Part shown: one piece after another, positions 23,803 through 28,020 of the stretch
Position numbering within the stretch: position 1 is the first letter of the stretch
Layout of the letters: every line of letters starts with the position of its first letter
Source of the DNA: Sphaeroforma sirkka
Lineage: Eukaryota > Opisthokonta > Ichthyosporea > Ichthyophonida
Direction: 5' to 3'
Length of the DNA: 33,654 nt
Assembly: GCA_001586965.3 (NCBI GenBank)
Contig: LUCW03000826.1
Location: forward strand, 20,001 to 53,654
The notes under the pieces: generated by a model
The model's database searches: none
Told to the model about the DNA's origin: nothing
The model's input: only the letters and a program-made list of their open reading frames with translations
Program-made: the position numbers and the translations under genes

Positions 23803-26800
23803 GTGTATCTGTGTCGTTCTGTCGTACTCTGCTCTGCTGTACCACAGGTCAGCCCTTCGCCCTGTGCTGAGTGCATTACATTCGTGGTTGTTAACAGTTG
23901 TCTTGAAATGCAATTTATTGGAAGATATTTCAAGCTGCTCATAGACTGTAGACGATGGATACTTACATATATGCATGACTCGCATATTTACATATATGCA
24001 TGACTTGCATAATCACATATATACATTATATGCATATTTACATATATACATGACATACATATTTACAAAAATTTGACATGCATTTTTACATATATACTCC
24101 CCTTTCTATTGAGCAGCCTCGGGTAGCAACACAGCAACGGATCTGAGTGTCCTGGATGTCGCTACGGACAACATCACACCGGTGGTAAACCCTACACTGA
24201 TTGGGGCGAGGTTGTGCGGTGATATGGCCATAGTCGTGCGGTCGCTCACAAGTGTTGTGGTGGCATCCGTCAACCCGAAGGAACTATCTGCGGACGTATG
24301 TCTGTGGGTGTGGCGTGGTGTTTACTTATATACGCATCTATAAAAGTGTGCGTATATGATTGTTTGGGTGTGTGTGCGTGATAGGTTAGATATGTCTGTG
24401 GGTGTGGCGTGTGTGTGCGTAATAGGTTAGATATGTTTGTGGGTGTGGCGTGGTGTTTACTTTTATACGTCTCTATAATAGTTAGCGTATAGGATTATTT
24501 GGGTGTGTGTGTATGTAATAGGTTGGATATGTCTGTGGGTGTGGCGTGGTGTTTATTTCTTTACTCCTTTATAAGAGTGTGCGTATAGTTTTTTGGGGGG
24601 GGGGTGTATGTAATAGGTTAGATATGCCTGTGCGTGTGGCGTGGTGTTTATTTCTATACGCCTCTATAAGAGTGTGAGTATAGGATTGTTCGGGTGTGTG
24701 TGTATGTAATAAGTTAGATATGGCTGTGTGCGTATTGTATTATTTTGGCGTTTGTGTGCTATTGATGGGTCAGGTGTGTCTGTGTGTGTGCTATTGATGG
24801 GTTTACTGTGTCTGTGTGTGTGTGCTATTGATGGGTTAGGTGTGTCTGTGTGTGTGGGTGTATATTTGATTGGCGTATTCACAGTGTGATTGTATCTAAA
24901 ATTGGTACCCCCACCGATTGTGGCTCAGAGCCTGTAGAGTTTCTGTAGGGTTTCCGGGGAAATGATTTTCTCTTGCTTACCTTTGTCAAAGTTTGAGGTT
25001 TTTGGGTTTTAGCTATCTATATTTCACTGCTTTATACTTGGCTACATGACTCATCCACTGTTGCACACACCCCGTTTTAATTCTCTTTCTACCTTCTAAC
25101 ACCCGCTGTGTGTTGTGTGCACATGAACAGATCATCAATGGCACCTGGAAGGAGTTTGTGGCGGGTGTGACGCGGTTGCTGCTGCCACCGTCTGGTCCTG
25201 ACGGTGACCTGCCCACCAACGACGTAGTGCTGATCATCCAGCTGTTCTTAGAGGTGTGTGTGTGTTGTGGTGCTGATCATCCAGCTGTTCTTAGAGGTGT
25301 GTGTGTGTTGTGGTGCTGATCATCCAGTTGTTCTTAGAGGTGTGTGTGTGTTGTAGTACTGGTTATCCAACTGTTCTTAGAGGTGTGTGTGTGTTGTAGT
25401 GCTGATCATCCAGCTGTTCTTAGAGGTGTGTGTGTGTGTTGTAGTGCTGATCATCCAGCTGTTCTTAGAGGTGTGTGTGTGTTGTAGTGCTGATCATCCA
25501 GCTGTTCTTGAGGTGTGTGTGTGTGTTGTAGTGCTGATCATCCAGCTGTTCTTAGAGGTGTGTGTGTGCTGTAGTACTGGTTAAATGCTGTTGGGATGTA
25601 TCGCTAGCTGCATGTCTAACTGAGGTGTGGGCGTCTATGGTGGTACAGCTTAGTGTGTGTGTGTGCTGGAAGAATATCATACTTCTCTTGACTGAGATGT
25701 GTGTTGCGTTGTGACTTGCATATCTGAATTCGTAATCAGCATGTGAAGCTCTGAATCGAGAGTCTTGTACGCCTGAGTTATCTGCCCACCAATCATTGTA
25801 GCACGTGCAGTATCTATTGGCTCCTCCTTCCATTGGTGGTCCGTTTATGATCTCATCGATGGTTGACCAGAGTCATCTATCTGCTGTCGTCATGGCCGCT
25901 GTTGCGCTGCTACCTTGTTTCTAGTGTTTTTAGAGTTTAGGGTTTTCCGGGTTCCCAGTGTTGTGTGCGTATTCATTGAACATGTGTGCAGCTTCTGCGT
26001 ACACCTACTGGACCCCATACACGCCCTGTGGCATGCAGAGATGCGTATGTGCATATGAGCTATTCTGCATATCAGACGTCTCGTAGATGCGCACTCTGCT
26101 GTGGACTTATCGCACAAGTGCAGCAATCAAATCAAAATATCACAGACATTGGTGAAGCGGTCCAGTGCTACCGTTTGCAATACAAATCTGAAACTTATTA
26201 ATTGATTCTCGCAGCGATTGTGGCACGTACATATCTGCCACTTCCATGAATGTGCTCAATGTTTGGAACAACCTGTTAGGATTGCAACCCACTGGCGTAT
26301 GCTGCGTATGGCTTGCACATGTCTTCATATGACTACTTGTGGCTTGCACATGTCTTCGTATGACTACTTATGGCTTGCATATGTCTTCATATGACTACTT
26401 ATGGCTTGCACGTGTCTTCATATGGCTTGCACATGTCTTCATATGACTACTTTTGCGCTTGCCTCTCACAGCCACTGAAGGAGGTCTATGCGCAGAGTGC
26501 GACTGGAGCAGGCATTCGATTGGTGGACCAGGAGTCCTGTGTGTATCTAGAGCGGGTAAGTGTATGTGTAAGTGTATGTGTATGTTGATGTTTTAGTGTA
26601 AGTGTATGTTTTAAGTGTAAGTGGCCCAATGCATTGAGTCTTCGCGAATCTGTTTGTCTTTGGGTTTTCCCACATACCTGCTGTATCCGCCTGTACAATC
26701 TCGCCCGTTTGCAGTGACGCTGTTCTCATCGAGAATAAAAGCGTTTAGAAATTTAAAACTTAGACTTAGAACTTGAAAACTTAAAACTTAAAAACTTAGC

Positions 26801-27793
26801 ACTGCGAGGGCCTTGGCTGAGAAAGACACATACGGCGTTACACTACAGACGACACTGCATTTGAAAACTTAGAACTTAAAGACTTAGAACTTATAGACTT
26901 AGAACTTCAAAATTTAGAACTTAACGTAGAACTTAAAAACGTAGAACTTGTCTTATCGCACAACCTCGCACCACACTGGCATTGACCACTTTCTGGTGAC
27001 TCAGTCGATTGCTTCGCTTTCATTGCACTTCCGCAATAACAATCCCTCTGTATTAATAATTGGTGTTAGTTGGTGGTGCTAATGGTGGTGTTAATCTAAA
27101 CCCTCATCCCTGATAGTGCTAATTAGTAGTGTTAACTAAACCCTAAACCCTGGTGGTGCTATTTGATGCTTCTGTCACCCCGTGTCACTGTGTGTGTGCA
27201 GTGCTTGGCTGACTATGAGGGGCCGTCTGAAGCGCTGGTGCATCGGTACAACATGATCATGAACGAGCCACTACGCGAGAACGAAGACGTGACGGAATAC
27301 ATTACCAAACAAGAGACCGTGCAGCACATCCCAGACATCCTCGCACTACGCCACCACGACCAGGTATGCCCGGTCAAGGCCAACACGTGTTGTATGGAGT
27401 GTATTTCAGAGCCTTCTTTGTGGGATGGGATGGATGTGGCATGTATAGGGCGGTTGTGTGTGCGTGTGCGTGTTCAATCCTCGAGCGGGCGGTGGAAAGG
27501 GACGAGTGTGCATATATTCGGGGGTCGTCTTTGTAAGATCAAGTATACAGGCTGGATGAATAGGTGTCTGTATAGATGCATGCATCTTGTGTAAGCTGGA
27601 TGGATAGGTGTCTGTATAGATGCATACATCTTGTGTAAGCTGTAACGAGAGGCTTGTCGGGTGGTTTTATCCCCCTATACCTTTGCCATAGACATCGTTT
27701 CTCACACTACTGCGATTTTCCTCTCAGGTTGCTGAAGCATTCAGCGCCGCAAACAACGTCAAAGGCGCGGCGTCTGGTACTCTGTTCTTCTAG
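968..27793 (+). CDS. Unc13/Munc13-like MUN-domain protein, 28 exons, about 2,390 aa
   Basis: Large spliced gene read by joining 28 exons with GT-AG borders; every exon end phase matches the next start phase. Seen: a low-complexity N-terminus (residues 1-520), a C2-like part (about 830-1090), then blocks in the same order as plant DUF810/PATROL1 and Unc13 proteins. These include YVQWRQALREGVLKTLREF (exon 5), ATISEQTATYVKAQVLARV (exon 15), HTHSVGEVFMHLLKSLAFLD (exon 18, MHD1-like), LCCGLSNMQHLHTHLVDMC (exon 20), LEPLKEVYAQSATGAGIRL (exons 25-26, MHD2-like) and ILALRHHDQVAEAF near the C-terminus. Known for the family: cytosolic or peripheral proteins that tether exocytic vesicles and help open syntaxin for SNARE assembly. 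Inference: the same role here. The family match is from remembered sequences and has not been searched. Exon 11 and 23 starts and the exon 4, 5, 18 and 22 ends are the weakest joins. Confidence 0.82.
2338..2428 (+). repeat. CACAGG/CAGGCA hexamer run in exon 1
   Basis: Tandem six-base units translated as alternating TQ and AQ (residues about 464-487). The hexamer keeps frame, so the copy number can vary without breaking the protein. Confidence 0.85.
2684..2732. repeat. (TA)n microsatellite, intron 1
   Basis: About 24 uninterrupted TA units, 157 bases after the exon 1 donor. Confidence 0.95.
3595..3768 (+). repeat. 58-bp minisatellite, intron 1
   Basis: Three diverged copies starting ATTATTTAT at 3595, 3653 and 3711; each contains TTCAGAGAC.TA.CT. 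The remainder of this long intron shows nothing recognisable. Confidence 0.8.
4034..4282 (+). CDS. Gene A exon 2
   Basis: Acceptor CTGCGTAG at 4032-4033, donor CTG|GTGAGT at 4283, phase 0 at both ends, 83 codons. It encodes EERNAVFVVDYAVLEPLRVL followed by a helical stretch. A CA-rich microsatellite at 4216-4256 is translated as HTHTHTHPHDTDT, so repeat expansion has entered coding sequence. The upstream intron (2528-4033) holds a (TA)n run and a 58-bp minisatellite. Confidence 0.8.
4421..4438 (+). repeat. Telomere-like TTTAGGG motif, intron 2
   Basis: TTTTAGGGTTTAGGGTTT, two and a half units of the plant/alveolate-type telomere repeat inside a gene. Confidence 0.8.
4660..4852 (+). CDS. Gene A exon 3
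   Basis: Acceptor TACTACCTCAG at 4658-4659 after a pyrimidine tract, donor GCAG|GTGTGT at 4853. Phase 0 in, phase 1 out. It encodes an Ala-rich start and then KLSDREKKQIVLSFKQLLLE, an amphipathic helix typical of the N-terminal DUF810 region. An alternative acceptor at 4591 is also phase 0 but reads a different frame that stops inside the exon, so it is disfavoured. Confidence 0.75.
5362..5489 (+). CDS. Gene A exon 4
   Basis: It encodes DPICVEFPSSVLLDRLCRAF and continues to YGTSP before the donor CCG|GTATGT at 5490. Phase 1 in, phase 0 out. Three in-phase acceptors lie side by side (GAG CAG TAG, ending at 5358, 5361 and 5364); the CAG is chosen. The reading frame stays open to 5774, so the exon could be longer or the intron retained. 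Against that, the extension carries a telomere-like motif at 5568-5581 of the kind found in introns. Confidence 0.7.
6074..6350. repeat. (ACAT)n microsatellite, intron 4
   Basis: About 275 bases of ACAT units with small interruptions, ending about 85 bases before the exon 5 acceptor. Long open frames here on both strands are repeat artefacts. Confidence 0.95.
6435..6796 (+). CDS. Gene A exon 5 (DUF810-type block)
   Basis: Acceptor GGTCAG at 6433-6434 (phase 0), donor CGCG|GTATGT at 6797 (phase 2). EHRLDLLDSQPRYEESDFE followed by YVQWRQALREGVLKTLREF matches the plant DUF810 block around LELLC..SRTEFSDKKAY.RWQKRQ. A Ser/Gln/Asp-rich linker follows. The frame remains open to 7025, so a longer exon or intron retention cannot be excluded, but only the chosen donor was found to give the phase needed by exon 6. 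Confidence 0.78.
7203..7357 (+). repeat. Two-copy repeat upstream of exon 6
   Basis: Two copies of about 80 bases sharing ATGCAAT.ACTCACCTACCTAG and GTGTCTAACCACCCCTGT. Each copy has a CTAAC branchpoint-like element and a C-rich tract; the second leads directly to the exon 6 acceptor. Confidence 0.75.
7379..7554 (+). CDS. Gene A exon 6 (start of C2-like part)
   Basis: Acceptor ATCCGCAG at 7377-7378 enters phase 2; donor CACAAG|GTATGG leaves phase 1. It begins RDRFCGSLHITVKSAG, whose GxLxITVxxA pattern resembles the first strand of a C2 domain. An acidic Asp/Ser stretch (DSAYSDEDSDDDSDCE) follows. The canonical calcium-binding aspartate loops are not evident, so C2 is a tentative call. Confidence 0.75.
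8161..8524 (+). CDS. Gene A exon 7 (C2-like part)
   Basis: Enters phase 1 after TAG (8158-8160); a second AG three bases on (CAG, 8161-8163) keeps frame. Donor CTAC|GTGAGT at 8525, phase 2. It encodes alternating strand-like segments such as TASVHMDLWGVRNPSEAAYT and MLWLVACLITRAT. It contains the perfect palindrome GTTGCCATGGCAAC at 8256-8269 in codons for V-A-M-A-T. The following intron holds a 61-bp minisatellite. Confidence 0.75.
8256..8269. promoter_or_regulatory. X-box-like palindrome in exon 7
   Basis: GTTGCCATGGCAAC, a perfect 14-base palindrome equal to the RFX X-box consensus, but in coding sequence, so regulatory use is unproven. Confidence 0.35.
8772..9250 (+). repeat. 61-bp minisatellite, intron 7
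   Basis: Eight copies, mostly 61 bases apart (CACATGCACTGTA near 8788, 8843, 8903, 8964, 9025, 9086, 9147, 9208). The late copies are nearly identical and the first are more diverged. Confidence 0.93.
9430..9553 (+). CDS. Gene A exon 8
   Basis: It encodes a short basic stretch and then SVVGLGIDDDGKATELSIEM, ending YIGQ before the donor CAG|GTACGT at 9554 (phase 0). The start after ATGGACAG (9429) fits incoming phase 2 but has only a moderate pyrimidine tract, so the 5' border is less sure than the 3' border. A degenerate repeat of about 36-42 bp begins at this junction. Confidence 0.65.
9554..9693 (+). repeat. Degenerate repeat starting at exon 8 donor
   Basis: About four units of GTGTGTGTATGTGTTTGAGAT with GGTTCATGTGC. 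The exon end TTGAGATGTAC and its donor can be aligned as the first unit. Confidence 0.6.
9921..9946 (-). repeat. Telomere-like CCCTAAA motif, intron 8
   Basis: Two AAAACCCTAAA units and a CCCC end, in the opposite orientation to the motif in intron 2. Confidence 0.7.
10011..10292 (+). repeat. 47-bp minisatellite running into exon 9 acceptor
   Basis: Six copies at 47-base spacing, each with a TTTAAC/CTAAC branchpoint-like element, CCCTTTCACCACCC and CTGCCCTGTTGA. In the sixth copy the end is CCCTGTTGCAG, the exon 9 acceptor. Confidence 0.92.
10295..10813 (+). CDS. Gene A exon 9
   Basis: Acceptor CCCTGTTGCAG at 10293-10294, donor CTGCAG|GTACAA at 10814, phase 0 at both ends, 173 codons. It starts VVIPVDQFVRMDSPCGVVKG; together with YIGQ of exon 8 this resembles the closing strands of a C2 domain (IGxVxIPLxxF). 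The rest is a Thr/Gln/Pro/His-rich linker with short charged segments (SISILEN-type helix near the middle). The acceptor is the end of the last copy of a 47-bp tandem repeat. Confidence 0.78.
11092..11212 (+). CDS. Gene A exon 10
   Basis: Acceptor CTATTTGCAG at 11090-11091, phase 0. It encodes INRVRNTPYVDYPYNTTHL and a CACGRDLRSGS end. The donor chosen is GGCA|GTGAGT at 11213 (phase 1). Reading on without splicing runs into a Thr/His-rich frame that ends at about 11342, so the exon end is moderately sure. Confidence 0.65.
11349..11644 (+). CDS. Gene A exon 11 (start uncertain)
   Basis: The 3' part is clear: MAMAEDCAKCYVTLTRRLIA and WAWRNYKQREREMAGDHVD, with donor GATACG|GTACGC at 11645 (phase 0). 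For the 5' border, acceptors giving starts at 11238, 11349 and 11457 all have the required phase 1. The first would make an intron of only 25 bases and is unlikely. The region between them is Thr/Gln-rich low complexity and helps little. Confidence 0.6.
12185..12351 (+). CDS. Gene A exon 12
   Basis: Acceptor GGGTGTAG at 12183-12184 (phase 0), donor GCAAG|GTATGG at 12352 (phase 2). It encodes VVACPTRLLGEVEDATAGLY and LCLLREFEVRFAIDAPLARL, alpha-helical in character. The next intron (12352-13244) carries an AT-rich degenerate repeat. Confidence 0.78.
12862..13180. repeat. AT-rich degenerate repeat, intron 12
   Basis: About ten units of roughly 26-32 bases built on TATAGTTATCTCTGTATATAT. Confidence 0.85.
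13245..13503 (+). CDS. Gene A exon 13
   Basis: Acceptor CTTCATCTGCAG (phase 2 in), donor TACAAG|GTACCT at 13504 (phase 0). It encodes VISREADLGYFQALVLDYIM and, after a variable linker, MFIQTVERVLNHLMHDLTKY. This is comparable in position to the DUF810 block LYEKLL.SVFD...ILELLKSTW. A CA-rich microsatellite inside the exon codes for EHTHTHTQAHA. Confidence 0.8.
14413..14677 (+). CDS. Gene A exon 14
   Basis: Acceptor GTGTCCAG at 14411-14412 (phase 0), donor AATG|GTGTGT at 14678 (phase 1). It encodes PVGALQKVIAYVYFLFSDDE, similar in pattern to the plant segment ETIHYTCYAWVLFRQYV, then YPSVREILERCLRDGTQATF. The intron after it holds a compound microsatellite and an unassigned AT-rich block. Confidence 0.8.
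14759..14863. repeat. Compound (TA)n(TG)n(TATG)n microsatellite, intron 14
   Basis: About 26 TA units followed by about 10 TG units and five TATG units. Confidence 0.93.
14870..15345. other. Unassigned AT-rich block between microsatellites
   Basis: About 475 bases lacking the GT/CA bias of neighbouring introns, lying between two TATG/TA microsatellites in intron 14. It begins TGTGGGAGGATTAG and has no open frame of note. No target-site duplication or terminal repeat was found, so a mobile-element origin is only a guess. Confidence 0.3.
15363..15496. repeat. (GTAT)n(TA)n microsatellite, intron 14
   Basis: Interrupted GTAT units ending in about ten TA units, mirroring the compound repeat on the other side of the AT-rich block. 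Confidence 0.92.
15646..15947 (+). CDS. Gene A exon 15
   Basis: Acceptor CTGTCTATAG at 15644-15645 (phase 1), donor GAGAGAGAG|GTCAGT at 15948 (phase 0). It has a basic Ser/Thr/Lys-rich first half, then ATISEQTATYVKAQVLARVRG, which parallels ASISDQEQIESYVLSSIK of plant MUN proteins and marks the entry to the MUN core. The GGTTGTAG-rich repeat begins just after the donor. Confidence 0.82.
15956..16075 (+). repeat. GGTTGTAG-rich repeat after exon 15
   Basis: Irregular units of about 8-19 bases (TGGTTGTAGGGTTGTAG) beginning about ten bases beyond the exon 15 donor. Confidence 0.7.
16358..16374 (+). repeat. Telomere-like TTTAGGG motif, intron 15
   Basis: GTTTAGGGTTTAGGGTT, two exact units. Confidence 0.8.
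16788..17003 (+). CDS. Gene A exon 16 (MUN core)
   Basis: Acceptor TTTATGCCATGCAG at 16786-16787, donor CCAATG|GTCAGT at 17004, phase 0 at both ends, 72 codons. PQWPVVDLLGVTVPHYLGMI and DVTEVVVMDEMFDLFFSIKQ follow the family block with HKLYG..LKPFLDG...DVISVFPAADSLEQF. The frame is open upstream to 16503, but that stretch is pyrimidine-rich and reads as intron. Confidence 0.83.
17031..17053 (+). repeat. Telomere-like motif just after exon 16
   Basis: TTTTAGGG and TTTTAGAG/TTTAGG units 27 bases beyond the exon 16 donor; a second one (TTTTAGGGTTTAAG) is at 17153-17166. Confidence 0.7.
17449..17712 (+). CDS. Gene A exon 17 (MUN core)
   Basis: Acceptor CCGCCTTCAG at 17447-17448, donor GATGTG|GTACGT at 17713, phase 0 at both ends. 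ADWFGPVVFGWLDAFEVSSR corresponds to the conserved W....L..ILGWVERAI segment before MHD1. A Gln/Thr/His-rich insert follows, longer than the spacing in plant relatives. A 7-bp TATGGCT repeat starts about 20 bases into the next intron. Confidence 0.83.
17733..17940 (+). repeat. TATGGCT heptamer array, intron 17
   Basis: About 29 tandem seven-base units (TATGGCT with GTGGCT, TTATGAC and TTATGGT variants), starting about 20 bases after the exon 17 donor. Confidence 0.92.
18400..18690 (+). CDS. Gene A exon 18 (MHD1-like)
   Basis: Acceptor GCGCTCACAG at 18398-18399, phase 0. HTHSVGEVFMHLLKSLAFLD aligns with the MHD1 motif SSSVVDVFT.L.Q.LDFLERL of Munc13 and SSIVEVFRIVEETVDQF of plants, the best single match to the family. 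A Thr/Ala/Ser linker follows. The donor TTTCG|GTAGGG at 18691 gives the right phase but is imperfect, and the frame stays open to 18804, so the end is less sure. Confidence 0.8.
19282..19461 (+). CDS. Gene A exon 19 (MUN core)
   Basis: Acceptor CCCAATACAG at 19280-19281, donor GGCGTG|GTATGA at 19462, phase 0 at both ends, 60 codons. IFHVKYAHVLGKTVEYYQTK takes the place of GIDNAFQVYTNLVVDKL in the family. The frame is open upstream to 19033, but without family-like sequence. A compound GT-rich microsatellite lies just downstream. Confidence 0.78.
19498..19660. repeat. GT/GTCT compound microsatellite, intron 19
   Basis: TA runs, then GTGTGTCT units, a (GT)n run and CA/TA-rich sequence, starting 36 bases after the exon 19 donor. 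Confidence 0.9.
20343..20484 (+). CDS. Gene A exon 20 (MUN core)
   Basis: Acceptor TCTCAATACAG at 20341-20342 (phase 0), donor AACTCAG|GTGTGT at 20485 (phase 1). It reads KQLCCGLSNMQHLHTHLVDM and ends PLKTNNS, matching the family block LCVQLNTLYYAISQLNKLE. It is too short to stand out as an open frame and was found by looking for this block. The exon end and its donor are the first unit of a 33-bp tandem repeat with nine copies. Confidence 0.82.
20470..20775 (+). repeat. 33-bp minisatellite containing the exon 20 donor
   Basis: Nine units with ACTCAG|GTGTGTGA. Donor-like sites are at 20485, 20518, 20551, 20584, 20617, 20650 and 20683, a decayed one (CTGTGT) at about 20719, and one at 20752. 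The unit contains the last bases of exon 20 (CCAACAACTCAG). Confidence 0.95.
20838..21505 (+). repeat. 50-bp minisatellite, intron 20
   Basis: Thirteen or more copies at 49-50 base spacing with CCCCCTCTAATATATGATAG and CCATTCTATTATATGATAG. It ends about 50 bases before exon 21. Each unit has a CTAAT branchpoint-like element. Confidence 0.93.
21558..21661 (+). CDS. Gene A exon 21 (MUN core)
   Basis: Acceptor CATTGCCACAG at 21556-21557 (phase 1), donor GCTCAG|GTAGGT at 21662 (phase 0). It encodes DPDREKFVSILGQTFVSVDR and STTSDLLRDTIAQ. The exon lies 50 bases after a long 50-bp minisatellite and about 70 bases before a 42-bp inverted repeat. Confidence 0.8.
21731..21916. repeat. 42-bp inverted repeat with 102-base loop, intron 21
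   Basis: Left arm 21731-21772 (AACATATCCAACCACTCG...) and right arm 21875-21916 are reverse complements with one mismatch in 42. Three further diverged copies of the right arm follow to about 22065. The intron transcript could fold into a long hairpin. Confidence 0.9.
22437..22698 (+). repeat. About 41-bp repeat leading into exon 22 acceptor
   Basis: About six units of 38-44 bases with TTTCTCTTTGTG, CTCTATTGCTAATGCG and TGCATG. Each has a pyrimidine tract and a GCTAAT-type branchpoint element. The last partial unit becomes CTATTGCTGTGGCAG, the exon 22 acceptor. Confidence 0.9.
22699..22811 (+). CDS. Gene A exon 22 (MUN core)
   Basis: Acceptor GCTGTGGCAG at 22697-22698 (phase 0). It encodes CLVERVKTATRGMYSTKQER and ends LSPTLKKKKR. 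The first donor AAACG|GTATGT at 22812 gives phase 2, which suits exon 23. The exon end plus donor is repeated about every 58 bases downstream, so alternative donors at 22871 and beyond are available. From the third copy on, reading through meets a stop in this frame. Confidence 0.78.
22770..23290 (+). repeat. 58-bp minisatellite containing the exon 22 donor
   Basis: Nine units of 56-60 bases. AAACG|GTATG sites at 22812, 22871, 22928, 22984, 23044, 23103, 23160 and 23216, with a decayed GTAGGT at 23274. Each unit repeats the exon 22 end (CTCTCTCCCACACTCAAGAA). Confidence 0.95.
23490..23653 (+). CDS. Gene A exon 23 (start uncertain)
   Basis: Supported mainly by phase: it enters in phase 2 and leaves in phase 1 at TTCACCT|GTATGT (23654), exactly bridging exons 22 and 24. 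It encodes DSPFVCIALFAALHISGLWS and PDSSNKNLSGIFT. Acceptors giving starts at 23415, 23454 and 23490 all share the needed phase; the CTCACAG before 23490 is chosen. The near-palindrome GTTGGCATGGCAAC lies at 23596-23609 in codons V-G-M-A-T. If this exon were skipped, exons 22 and 24 would not join in frame at their best sites. Confidence 0.6.
23751..23810. repeat. GT microsatellite, intron 23
   Basis: (GT)n with TATGTG interruptions, about 100 bases after the exon 23 donor. Confidence 0.9.
23958..24100 (+). repeat. TACATATATGCATGAC repeat before exon 24
   Basis: About five degenerate units of 25-32 bases ending about 17 bases before the exon 24 acceptor. Confidence 0.75.
24117..24295 (+). 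CDS. Gene A exon 24
   Basis: Acceptor after a pyrimidine tract, TATTGAGCAG at 24115-24116 (phase 1; a GAG three bases earlier keeps frame). Donor GCGGAC|GTATGT at 24296 (phase 0). It encodes SVLDVATDNITPVVNPTLIG and DMAIVVRSLTSVVVASVNPK, parallel to the family stretch SRLEAVIEPLD.VLNQLCDIIVEPLRD just before MHD2. The intron start is echoed in a downstream GT-rich repeat. Confidence 0.82.
24296..24880 (+). repeat. GT-rich repeat starting at exon 24 donor
   Basis: Long units (about 40 and 95 bases) with ATATGTCTGTGGGTGTGGCG. The intron start itself, GTATGTCTGTGGGTGTGGCG at 24296, is the first copy; later copies begin AT instead of GT. Confidence 0.85.
25131..25253 (+). CDS. Gene A exon 25 (MHD2-like, first part)
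   Basis: Acceptor ACATGAACAG at 25129-25130, donor TTAGAG|GTGTGT at 25254, phase 0 at both ends, 41 codons. IINGTWKEFVAGVTRLLLPP and NDVVLIIQLFLE match the MHD2 entry (LDGFLRVILDGGP... and ILEEDLEVL). The last 26-27 exon bases and the donor are repeated eight times at 43-45 base spacing. Confidence 0.85.
25228..25575 (+). repeat. 43-bp minisatellite containing the exon 25 donor
   Basis: Eight units at 42-45 base spacing. Donors at 25254, 25297, 25340, 25383, 25426, 25471, 25513 and 25558. Each unit holds the last 26-27 bases of exon 25 (GATCATCCAGCTGTTCTTAG) plus GTGTGTGTGTGTT. Confidence 0.96.
26309..26455 (+). repeat. About 30-bp repeat before exon 26
   Basis: Five units of ATGGCTTGCACATGTCTTC with ATATGACTACTT, ending about 16 bases before the exon 26 acceptor. 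Confidence 0.88.
26472..26555 (+). CDS. Gene A exon 26 (MHD2-like)
   Basis: Acceptor GCCTCTCACAG at 26470-26471, donor GAGCGG|GTAAGT at 26556, phase 0 at both ends, 28 codons. PLKEVYAQSATGAGIRLVDQ continues exon 25 as LEPLKEVY...GAGIRL, close to the family motif LEVLKEFF...GDGLPR. This is a strong MHD2 signature. Confidence 0.85.
26740..26955. repeat. AACTTA-rich repeat, intron 26
   Basis: Irregular 10-20 base units (AACTTAGAACTTAAAAACTT) in two blocks separated by about 80 unique bases. Confidence 0.85.
27136..27151 (-). repeat. Telomere-like CCCTAAA motif, intron 26
   Basis: CTAAACCCTAAACCCT, two exact units 50 bases before the exon 27 acceptor. Confidence 0.75.
27202..27363 (+). CDS. Gene A exon 27 (MHD2-like, end)
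   Basis: Acceptor TGTGTGTGCAG at 27200-27201, donor GACCAG|GTATGC at 27364, phase 0 at both ends, 54 codons. GPSEALVHRYNMIMNEPL fits the family step ETRELIDDLRS, and IPDILALRHHDQ fits TLLRILCHRGDS near the protein end. Confidence 0.83.
27728..27793 (+). CDS. Gene A exon 28 (C-terminus and stop)
   Basis: Acceptor TTTCCTCTCAG at 27726-27727 (phase 0). It encodes VAEAFSAANNVKGAASGTLFF and then TAG at 27791-27793. HHDQ|VAEAFSAANNVK follows the family C-terminus CHR.D.EASQFLKKQY.IP, so the gene is complete at this end. No canonical AATAAA is seen on the plus strand in the next 700 bases; a variant ATTAAA occurs near 28540. Confidence 0.8.
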   Translation, partial: VAEAFSAANNVKGAASGTLFF

Positions 27794-28006
27794 TGCCGTA
27801 CATACCGCGTCGCTTGCAAAAAGGGTGCATGGCCAGTCCTGCCCTAGCCTTCGAGGTGCGGCCTGAGTTGGGTGCGATGTCCCATTTAGTGCTTGTTGTC
27901 ATGCGAAGGACATGCACTTTAACCGAAGCGAGGCGTGCCTTTTGATGCCTAGTCCTGTCTCGTTTGCGTGCGTCGTATGGGCTGCTGCTGAGACGTGTGC
28001 AATGGT

Positions 28007-28020
28007 GTTGCCATGGTAAC
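28007..28020. promoter_or_regulatory. X-box-like site downstream of gene A
   Basis: GTTGCCATGGTAAC fits the RFX X-box consensus. It is the only one of the four related sites in non-coding DNA, 214 bases after the gene A stop. A 12-base palindrome, CGAGACGTCTCG, follows at 28032-28043. Confidence 0.35.

Noticed and set aside
20470-25575. Regular direct repeats that could suggest a CRISPR array
   Set aside because: The units are contiguous tandem copies without unique spacers, in introns of a spliced eukaryotic gene.
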